A DNA stretch of 14,067 nucleotides from contig CAMKTM010000041.1 in NCBI GenBank assembly GCA_946415695.1, positions 1 to 14,067 on the forward strand, written 5' to 3'. This stretch comes from an uncultured Prevotellaceae bacterium (GTDB taxonomy: Bacteria > Bacteroidota > Bacteroidia > Bacteroidales > Bacteroidaceae). The position numbers were made by a program, and so were the translations under genes. The notes beneath the pieces are model-generated. The model made no database searches. It had not been told where the DNA came from and worked only from the letters and a program-made list of their open reading frames with translations. Positions 6,500 through 14,010 of the stretch are shown here, in pieces (position 1 is the first letter of the stretch; each line of letters starts with the position of its first letter).

Positions 6500-7036
6500 T
6501 TACTCTCCGGAAGTGGTGGTCTGTGTGGTAGTTGTCAGGCCAAGTTTCTTGCGGACAAGGTCTGTCACATCGACACCTACAACGGGGTTGATGTAGGGAC
6601 AATTGTTATCGTCTGTGTTAAGGATGAAGCCGTAGCCGTATTCCACGCCAATTTCAAGCAAGACACTGTTCAGGCGTTTGTAAGCGTCTTGCATGAGGTC
6701 CTTTTCTGCTTGTGCAATAAGTTTCTGTGACTTCATGCGGAAAGAAACTCCGGCATCCATAAGTGTCTGCAGTTCAGCTTGACGCTTTTGCATGATGGCT
6801 TGTGGAAAGTCCTTTTGGCCTTGCAGGAAATCTACGAACTTGTGCTGGAATTCCTCTTCGCCTTTCTGTGCCTCTGCCTCATACTTGGCCTTCAGGGCAG
6901 CCAGGTCTTCCGTGGCTTTGGCATATTCCGGCAACTCCTTTAGAACTTGTTCGTAACTGACGTATCCGAATTGTATCTGTGCCGAACTTGCAATGCAGAA
7001 AAGCAAGAGCGGGAGGATGAAAGAAAAGCGTTTCAT
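6500..7036 (-). CDS. ompH: OmpH/Skp-like periplasmic chaperone, third and most distal copy
   Basis: Skp-like proteins are trimeric, jellyfish-shaped chaperones that hold unfolded outer-membrane proteins in the periplasm. The product has 178 residues: a signal peptide ending near SSA (19), a short beta segment IQFGYVSYEQVL, a long charged helical region (about 38-130), then GYGFILNTDD and DVTDLVRKKLGL that complete the core fold. Unlike its two neighbours it has a Thr/Gln-rich tail (TTTTQTTTSGE) and a cysteine at 146. It begins 51 bp after the second copy and is the last gene before the repeat-bearing spacer. It is diverged from the other two copies and its distinct role is unknown. Confidence 0.88.
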   Translation of the reverse strand: MKRFSFILPLLLFCIASSAQIQFGYVSYEQVLKELPEYAKATEDLAALKAKYEAEAQKGEEEFQHKFVDFLQGQKDFPQAIMQKRQAELQTLMDAGVSFRMKSQKLIAQAEKDLMQDAYKRLNSVLLEIGVEYGYGFILNTDDNNCPYINPVVGVDVTDLVRKKLGLTTTTQTTTSGE

Positions 7037-7087
7037 AGACTTTTATTCTTCAACGTTTAAGTTTAATTTCTTACCGTTTGTTGACCT

Positions 7088-7588
7088 TTACTGAATGCCC
7101 AATTCCTTCTTCACCTGTTCGGTGATGTCAGTGCTTAGGGTTGAGCTGACAAAAGGAATGACGCCAGAACTGGTGTCCACGATATAGATGTAGCCTCCCT
7201 CTTCACCAAGCTTCTTGACTACAGTCAACACTTTCTCGCTGATGGCATTCATCTTTTCGGTCTGTGCTTTCTGCAAGGCAGCCTGATTGTCCTGATAGGA
7301 CTGCTGCAGACGAGTGTAGAGGTCGTTCAGTTCTTGTTCGCGGCGCTGACGTACGTTCTCCAAGAGGTTAGCCTGTTCCTTCTGGTACTCTTCGCTTTTC
7401 TTCTGTAACTCGTCCTGCATGAGTTTCATGTCGTCCTCATACTGCTTTTGCATAGCCTGCATTTCTTCCATTGCAGTGGTATATTCCTTCATCTTGGGAA
7501 TGATGTCTGCGGTGTTGAAGTGTGCGAACTTCTGAGCGAAAAGGCTCAGGGGAGCCATCAAAGCGATGGCAATCAAAAACTTTTTCAT
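7088..7588 (-). CDS. ompH: OmpH/Skp-like periplasmic chaperone, second copy
   Basis: The 166-residue protein has a signal peptide cut near LFA|Q (18), then FAHFNTADIIPKM, a strongly charged coiled-coil region at about 37-130 rich in E, Q, K and M, and GGYIYIVDTSSGVIPF with DITEQVKKELGIQ at the end. That is the Skp/OmpH layout: a small beta body with protruding helical arms that cradle unfolded outer-membrane proteins. It sits 41 bp after the first OmpH gene and 51 bp before the third, clearly in one operon with bamA. No promoter was seen in the gaps. Confidence 0.92.
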   Translation of the reverse strand: MKKFLIAIALMAPLSLFAQKFAHFNTADIIPKMKEYTTAMEEMQAMQKQYEDDMKLMQDELQKKSEEYQKEQANLLENVRQRREQELNDLYTRLQQSYQDNQAALQKAQTEKMNAISEKVLTVVKKLGEEGGYIYIVDTSSGVIPFVSSTLSTDITEQVKKELGIQ

Positions 7589-7629
7589 AATACTTTTCGT
7601 TGTTTATTGGTTTGTTGTCTGTAATCTGT

Positions 7630-8139
7630 TTAATTGTATCCTAATTTGGTGAGAACTTCGTTGGAGATGTCAATCTTCGGACTTGCGAAGATGATGCCTG
7701 CATCGCTTGCACGGTCCAGGACAAGGCTGTAGCCTTTGCGGTCGCATATCTCCTTGACGGCATTGTAGATTTCCTCTTGAATGGGAGCCATCAGGCTTTC
7801 GCGCTTCTTGAAGAGTTCACCTTCCGGCCCGAAGTACTTCTTTTTCAGCTCGGCAGCTTCCTTCTCCTTTGCCACAATGGTTTCCTCGCGTTTGGTTTTC
7901 TGTTCTTCGCTCAAGAAAACGGCTTCCGACTGGTAGTTCTTGTATAGGGTTTGTGCTTCGGTGGTCAGTATATCGACTTCAGCCTGCCATTTCTTGCTTA
8001 CTTGATTAAGTTGTTCGTTTGCACGCTCATAGGCGGGAATGTTCTTCAGGATGTAGTCCATATCGACCAAGACGAACTTTTGTGCCCAGATTGTTGAGCT
8101 GCCAAGCAGCATCAGCATTGCAATCAAAATCTTCTTCAT
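7630..8139 (-). CDS. ompH: OmpH/Skp-like periplasmic chaperone, first copy
   Basis: The 169-residue protein has a signal peptide ending at IWA (19), the segment KFVLVDMDYILKNIPAYERA typical of OmpH family N-termini, a helical arm region from about 38 to 130, then GYSLVLDRASDAGIIF and IDISNEVLTKLGYN. Its role would be to deliver unfolded barrel proteins to the BAM complex, matching its position 46 bp downstream of bamA. The helical arms contain a FGPEGELF insertion near 103-110 not shared by the other two copies. The three copies are similar in layout but low in direct identity. Confidence 0.92.
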   Translation of the reverse strand: MKKILIAMLMLLGSSTIWAQKFVLVDMDYILKNIPAYERANEQLNQVSKKWQAEVDILTTEAQTLYKNYQSEAVFLSEEQKTKREETIVAKEKEAAELKKKYFGPEGELFKKRESLMAPIQEEIYNAVKEICDRKGYSLVLDRASDAGIIFASPKIDISNEVLTKLGYN

Positions 8140-8185
8140 AGTAGTTTGCTCTTAAATAAATATAATAATGTATAAAGCGTTTCGG

Positions 8186-10813
8186 TTAGAATTCTTGTCC
8201 GAGGATGAAATGGAAGTGGCTTCCTGCATAGGTCTTGCTGCCGAACACTTTGTCGAAGCCGTAAGCCCAGTCAATGCCGAGCAGGCCCACCATAGGCAGG
8301 AAGATACGGACACCGACTCCGAGAGAGCGTTTCATGTCTATCGGATTAAAGTCTTTAATGTTGTTCCAGGCATTGCCGCCCTCGGCGAAGGCAAGGCCAT
8401 AGATGTTTGTGCTGTTACTCAGGATGATAGGATAGCGCAGCTCCACCGTGAAGCGGTCATAGGCATAGCCCGCCTCGCCTCTTGGCGTCAGCGAACCGTT
8501 GTCGTAGCCGCGCATGCCGATGGTTTCGGTGGCATAGTTCGTACTGTAGCCGCTGGTTCCGTCTCCGCCGACATAGAAGGTTTCAAAGGGCGAGCGCTTG
8601 TCCTTGTTGAAATGTCCCAAAATACCAAATTCAGCACGAGCCATCAGGACAAGGCTTTTGCTGCCGCCCGTCAATGCAATGAAGGTACGAGCCTTGAACT
8701 TCCACTTGTGGTATTCTATCCAACGGTACTTCTCCTGCATCTCCTTGTTGTAGGTCGCACTGCTGCTGTTCGTGGCCAAACTGGCATAGTCCTTATTCGA
8801 GAAAGCGCTATAGGGAGGGGTCACAGAGACACTCATTAATACCTCAGAACCCTTTCGGGGATAAATCTGGTTGTCAGTACTGTTGCGGCTCAGCGTCAGG
8901 CTAAGGTTGATGTTGTTGCAATTGCCGTTGGACATGAGGAAGTACTGCCAGTTCTTGAGCATATATCGTTGATAGCTCAATTCAGCGGAGAACGTGAACC
9001 AGTCATCGGGCCAGCGCAAGCGCTTACCCCATCCGATTGACATACCGAAGAGCATCACATATTTGTCCGGGTCGTAGTAGTTCTCGTAATAATTGTAACT
9101 ATTGTTGCCGTAGCCATATAGATAGCTGTTCATGTAGTTGTTGTAGTAAGCGGAGTTATAGTAGTTGTCGCTAACATCCGTTTGCTTCGAGAAAAAGGCA
9201 TTCAAGCTGAAATTGTTGGGACGTTTTCCGCCGAACCAAGGGTTCATGTAGCTTATGCTGTAGGACTGATAGTAGCGTCCGTTAGTTTGTCCATTGATGC
9301 TGAGCGTCTCGCCGTTACCCATTGGCATGACACCTCTGCGCAAACCATTCTTGCTGAAAAGGTTTGCCATGCAGAAATTGCTGAACTTGAGTCCAATGCG
9401 ACCTATGACACCTGTCTGTCCGTAGCCAAGCGAGAACTCAATCTGGTCGTTGCTTTTGCTGGTAAGTCCCCAGTTGATGTCCACGGTACCATTGATGCGG
9501 TCAGGTTCAACTTTGGGGTCAATGCTTTCGGGGTCGAAGTGACCAAGCGAAGCAATTTCGCGGTAGGAACGCATGAGGTCTTCCTTAGAGAACAAATCGC
9601 CAGGTTTGTTGCGAAGTTCTCGGCGGACGACGTTCTCATAGACGCGATCGTTACCGCTGATGCGGACATGACTGATGTATGCTTGCGGTCCTTCAAGGAT
9701 GCGAATCTCTAAATCGACAGAATCGCCTACGATGTTAGTCTCAACAGGTTCAAGGCGAGAGAAAACGTAGCCGTTATTATAGTAAAGATTGCCGACGGCA
9801 TCTTCGTCGCCCATCAAACGGTCGTTGAGAAGTTTCTGGTTGTACACGTCGCCTTTCTTCAAACGAAGCAACTCATTCAGTATCTCAGTAGGATAGAGCG
9901 TATTGCCCACCCAGTCAATGTCGCGGACATAGTATCTCTGTCCCTCCTCAACATTGATATATATGTTCACGTCCTGATTCTCGTTTGGCACGACACTGTC
10001 TGATTCGATGATGGCATCGCGATAACCGAGTTCGCCGTACTTCGTGAGCAGGTTCTCTTTTGCTTCTTTGTATTTCGCTTCAACATACTTCTTGTTCCTG
10101 AACCAGCCGGCCATGGAATGCCTTTCGTGAATCTTCTTCAGTACACCCGGCTTGAAGATGTTGCCTTTGATTTTCTTTGTGCTCAAGTGTTCGTTGCCCG
10201 TAATGAAGATATGGTCAATCTTCACCTTGTCTTTTCTATCGACGTTGACATCTACAATGACTTTGTCAGGCGCTCCGGCATCTTCACGTTGTACGACGCT
10301 TATCTCTGCGTTCTTGAAACCTTTTTCCGAGAAATATCTTTCTCCGAGAATCTTTGCGCGGTCAATCATGTTTGGTGTCAACTGATTGTCCTTTATCAGG
10401 CCAAGTTTTTCCTTCAGGTCATCGCGTTCGTTCTTTCTTACGCCGTAATAGTTGATTTGCGAGATGCGGGGGCGTTGGGTGAGTTGGATGTGGAGATAGG
10501 CGGAGTCGCCGACAAGGCTGTCCACGCTGATAGCGACATTGCTGAAGAGCCCGTTGCGCCAATAGCGTTTCACGGCCTTGGTTATTTCATCTCCGGGAAT
10601 CTCTATCTTCTGTCCTTCGCTCAATCCGCTAAGGCCGATAAGGAGGCGTTCGTCATAGTTGTTCACGCCATCGACGGTAATCTCACCGATGTAGTATTCT
10701 TTTGGCGTACGACTATAGTCGATTTCGGGAGCTACTTCGCGATGCACTACTTGTGGCAGCAGTGGGAGAAGTAGTCCGAAGAGGCTAACTATTATAAGGC
10801 AGGTCCTTTTCAC
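8186..10813 (-). CDS. bamA: BamA, outer membrane protein assembly factor (Omp85)
   Basis: BamA is the outer-membrane channel that folds and inserts beta-barrel proteins. The 875-residue protein has an N-terminal hydrophobic export signal (about 5-20), five POTRA domains (roughly 41-115, 116-195, 196-295, 296-375, 378-450) and a C-terminal barrel from about 455. Supporting segments are EITVDGVNNYDE, YYGVRKNERDDL and VRISGNDRVYENVVRREL. MRGYDNGSLTP at 767-777 corresponds to the conserved VRGF-type loop-6 motif, and the final residue is phenylalanine, as expected for a barrel signal. A Tyr/Asn-rich insert lies at 548-585 (about 9059-9174). It starts 29 bp after uppS and is followed by three Skp-like genes. 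Confidence 0.96.
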   Translation of the reverse strand: MKRTCLIIVSLFGLLLPLLPQVVHREVAPEIDYSRTPKEYYIGEITVDGVNNYDERLLIGLSGLSEGQKIEIPGDEITKAVKRYWRNGLFSNVAISVDSLVGDSAYLHIQLTQRPRISQINYYGVRKNERDDLKEKLGLIKDNQLTPNMIDRAKILGERYFSEKGFKNAEISVVQREDAGAPDKVIVDVNVDRKDKVKIDHIFITGNEHLSTKKIKGNIFKPGVLKKIHERHSMAGWFRNKKYVEAKYKEAKENLLTKYGELGYRDAIIESDSVVPNENQDVNIYINVEEGQRYYVRDIDWVGNTLYPTEILNELLRLKKGDVYNQKLLNDRLMGDEDAVGNLYYNNGYVFSRLEPVETNIVGDSVDLEIRILEGPQAYISHVRISGNDRVYENVVRRELRNKPGDLFSKEDLMRSYREIASLGHFDPESIDPKVEPDRINGTVDINWGLTSKSNDQIEFSLGYGQTGVIGRIGLKFSNFCMANLFSKNGLRRGVMPMGNGETLSINGQTNGRYYQSYSISYMNPWFGGKRPNNFSLNAFFSKQTDVSDNYYNSAYYNNYMNSYLYGYGNNSYNYYENYYDPDKYVMLFGMSIGWGKRLRWPDDWFTFSAELSYQRYMLKNWQYFLMSNGNCNNINLSLTLSRNSTDNQIYPRKGSEVLMSVSVTPPYSAFSNKDYASLATNSSSATYNKEMQEKYRWIEYHKWKFKARTFIALTGGSKSLVLMARAEFGILGHFNKDKRSPFETFYVGGDGTSGYSTNYATETIGMRGYDNGSLTPRGEAGYAYDRFTVELRYPIILSNSTNIYGLAFAEGGNAWNNIKDFNPIDMKRSLGVGVRIFLPMVGLLGIDWAYGFDKVFGSKTYAGSHFHFILGQEF

Positions 10814-10842
10814 TTTTTTTATTTGCCGAGGTTTCTTTTTGT

Positions 10843-11583
10843 TCAGCCTTTGCTCACTTGCTCTCCGGTCATTCCGAAGCGTCTTTGCCTATGCTGGTAG
10901 GCTGCGATTGCTTTGTATAGGTCTTCCTCGTGGAAGTCAGGCCAGTAGGTGTCGCAGAAGTAGAACTCGCTATATGCACATTGCCAGAGCAAGTAGTTGC
11001 TGATTCGCAGTTCTCCGCCTGTCCTGATGAGCAGGTCGGGGTCTGGCATGAAGTTTGTTTCCAAGTGGTTTGTGACGTATTCCTCGTTGATATCTTCCGG
11101 CTTGATGTGCCCGGCCTGTACTTCTTTGGCGGCATCGCGCATGGCTTTTGTCAGTTCCCAGCGACTGCTATAGTTGAGTGCTGTTACGGCTGTCATACGC
11201 TTGTTGTTCTTTGTGTTTTCCATGCACTCCAGGATGCGCTGGCGGGCAGGGGCAGGAAGTCTTTCGAGGTCGCCGATGTATCGGAACCTTATATCGTTCT
11301 TGATGAATATCTCGTCTTCAAGTTTATCGACGACAAGGCCCATCAGCATCTTCACTTCTGATTCCGGACGGTTCCAGTTCTCTGTCGAGAAGGTGTACAT
11401 CGTCAGGTATTTGACGCCGAGTCTTGCACATTCTGAAGTGATGCGCGTCACATTGTCCACGCCTTGGAGGTGTCCGCTTGAACGTGGAAGTCCTCTTTCC
11501 TGTGCCCAGCGTCCGTTGCCGTCCATGATGATGGCGATGGATTCCGGAATGTTGTTCCTATCGAATTCGATTGTATCTTTCAT
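10843..11583 (-). CDS. uppS: Isoprenyl transferase (undecaprenyl diphosphate synthase)
   Basis: It condenses isopentenyl diphosphate with farnesyl diphosphate in cis to give undecaprenyl diphosphate, the lipid carrier for peptidoglycan and surface sugars. The 246-residue protein has the conserved IIMDGNGRWA at 18-27 (D21 is the expected catalytic and magnesium residue), YTFSTENWNRP at 63-73, LIRTGGELRISNYLLWQ at 185-201 and YWPDFHEEDL at 213-222. All motifs are intact. It lies between the DUF6089-like gene and bamA with gaps of 61 and 29 bp. Its product also serves the polyprenyl-phosphate GT2 enzyme encoded downstream. Confidence 0.96.
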   Translation of the reverse strand: MKDTIEFDRNNIPESIAIIMDGNGRWAQERGLPRSSGHLQGVDNVTRITSECARLGVKYLTMYTFSTENWNRPESEVKMLMGLVVDKLEDEIFIKNDIRFRYIGDLERLPAPARQRILECMENTKNNKRMTAVTALNYSSRWELTKAMRDAAKEVQAGHIKPEDINEEYVTNHLETNFMPDPDLLIRTGGELRISNYLLWQCAYSEFYFCDTYWPDFHEEDLYKAIAAYQHRQRRFGMTGEQVSKG

Positions 11584-11623
11584 AAGACTTTCCTTTATTT
11601 CCTAATTCTTACTGAGGCCTAAT

Positions 11624-11640
11624 TTCTAATCCCTAATCCC
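11624..11640 (-). repeat. GGGATTA-type direct repeat in the uppS leader
   Basis: The plus strand reads TCTAATCCCTAATCC at 11625-11639, so the mRNA strand carries two copies of GGATTAG in a row, with a related AAATTAGG beside them. The same 15 bases occur at 12377-12391 in the next spacer of the operon. Confidence 0.7.
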
Positions 11641-11644
11641 CGCA

Positions 11645-12364
11645 TCAGTTATTGCATCTGCGGAATTTGGGAAGCATGTCGAAGGTGACAAAGAACGTGG
11701 CGAAGCTGTAGCTGTCCTTGTTCTTGAATCTTGCGCTTTTCACGCCGTACGGGTCTTTCAATTGTGTTCCAGCAGGTGTGGCATCGAGTTTGTCGGTTGT
11801 CGTGAAGCGCATGGTCCATTCGAAACCGAGGTTGACGCGAGGCCTGACCTTGTATTTCACGCCGATGCCCACGGGGATGTTCATTCCGCCACATACGCCG
11901 GCTCCGCCGCCCATGCCAAGTGTGAAGCCTACGCCCAACAAGATGTATGGGGTGATGCGGCTGTTGCCTTTGTAGCCCACGCCTGTGCCGTAGCCCCAGA
12001 AGTTAAGTTCGAACTGCAGCCCGACGTCCATGACGTTTCGTGAGAACTTCACTTTGGTGGGCGCTCCGCCTTCGGGGGTTTCGCTGTATGCGTTTATGGG
12101 GAGGAAGCCATCGGTGGAGCCGTGGATATGTCCGAATGCGATGTCTGCCTTGACTGCCATGCGGGGATTGATGATGCGGCGGGCCATTATCATGCCCATA
12201 GGGCTGAGGTTGGCAAAGGGTGTGCTGTTGGCGTCGCCTATATAGAACATGCCGCCAAGTCCGGCACCCATGTCCATCTTGTATTCTATCTCTTCTTCTG
12301 CTCGGGAAGCAGAGGGGAGTATAAATGGAAGTAATAAAAGTAATAAAGTGCTTTTTATTCTCAT
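11645..12364 (-). CDS. DUF6089-like outer-membrane beta-barrel protein
   Basis: The function is unknown. The 239-residue protein has a signal peptide (hydrophobic 6-18, SRA at 20-22) and then alternating amphipathic, glycine- and aromatic-rich strands typical of an eight- to ten-stranded barrel. Indicative segments are GLGGMFYIGDANSTPFANLSP, MARRIINPRMAVKADIAFGH, PYILLGVGFTLG and VGIGVKYKVRPRVNLGFEW (165-183). In Bacteroidetes a DUF6089 gene commonly stands directly before uppS and bamA, which fits this position; the assignment rests on that synteny plus the strand pattern. A signal peptidase I site rather than a lipobox is seen. Gaps are 30 bp to the lipoprotein gene upstream and 61 bp to uppS. 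Confidence 0.78.
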   Translation of the reverse strand: MRIKSTLLLLLLPFILPSASRAEEEIEYKMDMGAGLGGMFYIGDANSTPFANLSPMGMIMARRIINPRMAVKADIAFGHIHGSTDGFLPINAYSETPEGGAPTKVKFSRNVMDVGLQFELNFWGYGTGVGYKGNSRITPYILLGVGFTLGMGGGAGVCGGMNIPVGIGVKYKVRPRVNLGFEWTMRFTTTDKLDATPAGTQLKDPYGVKSARFKNKDSYSFATFFVTFDMLPKFRRCNN

Positions 12365-12376
12365 TAATCCCTTTTC

Positions 12377-12391
12377 TCTAATCCCTAATCC
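12377..12391 (-). repeat. GGGATTA-type direct repeat in the DUF6089-like leader
   Basis: TCTAATCCCTAATCC on the plus strand is identical to 11625-11639. It lies in the 30-bp gap between the DUF6242-like and DUF6089-like genes, close to the latter's ATG, so the leader mRNA is purine-rich there. Confidence 0.7.
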
Positions 12392-12394
12392 TTT

Positions 12395-13756
12395 TCATCG
12401 TTGGGCGAACCCAAGCTTGTTGAGTCGTCCTCGCCACACTTGTGAGTTGGTGATAATCCAGATGAAGTTGTTTTCGTCAACGGTGCTGGCAATGCAGCCT
12501 TCTACACCTCTCAGCGCGGACGGCATCCTGATTAAGCCACTGGGACGCCACGTCAGGCCGTAGTCCTGACTGACGTGCATTACGTCGAGCGCCACGTGTT
12601 TCCCGTCGGCCGAGGCTCCGCCGAAGGCGATGCACTTTCCGTCGTAGGCCAGCAGGTTGAAGTATTGCAAGTTGGGGCAGGGGACGATGTTGTCGGGGGT
12701 GACAAGGAAGTAAATCCAAGTGGCGTCTTCTTCGTATGACTTCCACCCATCGTTCCACATCTTGTTCCACACCACGTCATGCTTCGTCTCGCTGTCTTTT
12801 TGTCCGACCATTACGATGCGTCTGCTGCCGTTTGCTTGTTTCACGGTCAGTGCCCTGATGTTGGCCGTGGGCAGGAGACTTGTTTCCGAGTCGAGTTTGT
12901 CCTCTTCCCAGGTCGAGGCGTCGGCAGAGCGGAGCAGCTTACTCTCCGAGATGGCATAAAAGAATTTGTCTGTCTTTTCTATGAGGGTCAGTCCGGCAGA
13001 AAGCGTGGTTCCCGTTTGTTGCCAGTCCGTGGCATTGGTTGATGAGAAGATTTCGCCGCTTGCCGCACTGAGGTAGAACGTGCCTTCGTGCTGCCGAAGG
13101 GTTTGCGGGTCTGCTCCGGATGGCAGTCCTGTCACGGCGGTCTCCTTCCACGAGCCTCTGGCGTCTAATCCGGAGCGCTCGGCAAGGAGGAAGTCCGTTC
13201 CCTTTTTCCCGAGTACCATCAGCTTGTCGTTCTTGACGAAAGCCTTCATGTCCGTCAGGCCTGTGATGTGTTCAGTTCCTATTTCTTCGCATTGTTTCCA
13301 ATAGATGGAGTCGCCCTCCTGTTTGTGCACATTGACTTTGAGGGTGTACGTCCGGCTGCTCTTGCTGTCGCCGCTGGTCAGATAGAGTTCCAGAGGTTGG
13401 GTCAGGTTGAGGCTGTCGGTGGAATTGTAGGAAGTCCATTGGCCGTCTCCGTATTTTGCCCGATACTGAAGCGAGGAGCCTTCGAAGGTAATGTTAGCGG
13501 CAACGGACGAAAGCAGGCTGCCATAGGGAAGGGAATCGCGATTTTCGATAGTGCCCTCGCGCAGGTTGATGGTCATTTCGTAATAGCTGCCGGAGAAGGT
13601 GGTGCTGAGGTCGCCAACTTGGCGCTGAATGTTCCCCAACGTCACGGATTTTATGTAGCAGTAGCCGTTAGAGGACGAACCGTCGTCATCATCTTTGGCG
13701 CACGATATGGCTATCAGCGGCAGAACCAAAAGCAGCAAAAGCCCGCGTATGTTCAT
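12395..13756 (-). CDS. DUF6242-like lipoprotein with beta-propeller domain
   Basis: The function is unknown. From the ATG at 13756 the product has 453 residues: a lipoprotein signal with LIAISC (acylated C19), then AKDDDD, which resembles the acidic surface-export signal of Bacteroidetes lipoproteins. A beta-rich Ig-like region spans about 31-145. A C-terminal propeller follows with BNR-like blades such as SSTNATDWQQTG, RSADASTWEED and SQDYGLTWRPSG (238-407). An ATG at 13777 would add seven residues and put charged residues ahead of the signal; the inner ATG, preceded by an A-rich stretch, is preferred. It is the first gene behind the promoter at 13801 and precedes the DUF6089-like gene by 30 bp. 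The DUF6242 assignment is from memory of the family's architecture. Confidence 0.82.
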   Translation of the reverse strand: MNIRGLLLLLVLPLIAISCAKDDDDGSSSNGYCYIKSVTLGNIQRQVGDLSTTFSGSYYEMTINLREGTIENRDSLPYGSLLSSVAANITFEGSSLQYRAKYGDGQWTSYNSTDSLNLTQPLELYLTSGDSKSSRTYTLKVNVHKQEGDSIYWKQCEEIGTEHITGLTDMKAFVKNDKLMVLGKKGTDFLLAERSGLDARGSWKETAVTGLPSGADPQTLRQHEGTFYLSAASGEIFSSTNATDWQQTGTTLSAGLTLIEKTDKFFYAISESKLLRSADASTWEEDKLDSETSLLPTANIRALTVKQANGSRRIVMVGQKDSETKHDVVWNKMWNDGWKSYEEDATWIYFLVTPDNIVPCPNLQYFNLLAYDGKCIAFGGASADGKHVALDVMHVSQDYGLTWRPSGLIRMPSALRGVEGCIASTVDENNFIWIITNSQVWRGRLNKLGFAQR

Positions 13757-13800
13757 TGTAACTATTTTTGCGCGCATAGCGTGTGTGTCATTTCAAGGTG

Positions 13801-13831
13801 CAAAGATACGAAGAATTTATGATTCTGCAAT
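13801..13831 (-). promoter_or_regulatory. Promoter of the bamA operon
   Basis: On the minus strand ATTG (13831-13828), a 19-bp spacer and TATCTTTG (13808-13801) fit the Bacteroidetes consensus with one mismatch. Transcription would start near 13795, leaving about 39 nt before the preferred ATG at 13756. It is the only good promoter seen upstream of the seven-gene cluster down to 6500. Confidence 0.75.
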
Positions 13832-14010
13832 TTCAATTTACGATTTATGCCCTATTTCTTTGCTTTTTTAAGTTAAATTAGGGAAAAGGGCAATTACTTT
13901 GCTCATGTGCAGACGTTTGGGAAAGGTCAGGGGGACAAAGAGAATTGCTCATCCTGCGCCGATTAGTTGCCCAACGTGACACGCCATGTTGTTTGCTTTT
14001 ACATGTATAA
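13809..14010. other. Intergenic region at the right end
   Basis: No gene was recognised here. Apart from the bamA-operon promoter elements and the single diverged copy of the 22-bp repeat at 13967-13990, it holds A/T-rich sequence (13830-13880) and no hairpin followed by a T-run. Confidence 0.6.
13967..13990 (-). repeat. Single diverged copy of the 22-bp repeat, inverted
   Basis: The minus strand reads AACATGGCGTG, three differing bases, CGTTG, then three differing bases and AA. Against the plus strand at 6409-6432 this matches 18 of 24 positions, including an unbroken 11-base run. It lies in the intergenic space upstream of the bamA operon, in the opposite orientation to the tandem array. 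Confidence 0.6.

Noticed and set aside
8168..8839. A 223-codon plus-strand frame, with others at 9182-9712 and 10118-10774, opposite bamA
   Set aside because: All are antisense to BamA, whose POTRA and barrel segments explain the sequence.
11624..11640. G-quadruplex in the GGGATTA-type leader repeat
   Set aside because: Too few G-runs of three lie close together for a four-tract structure.
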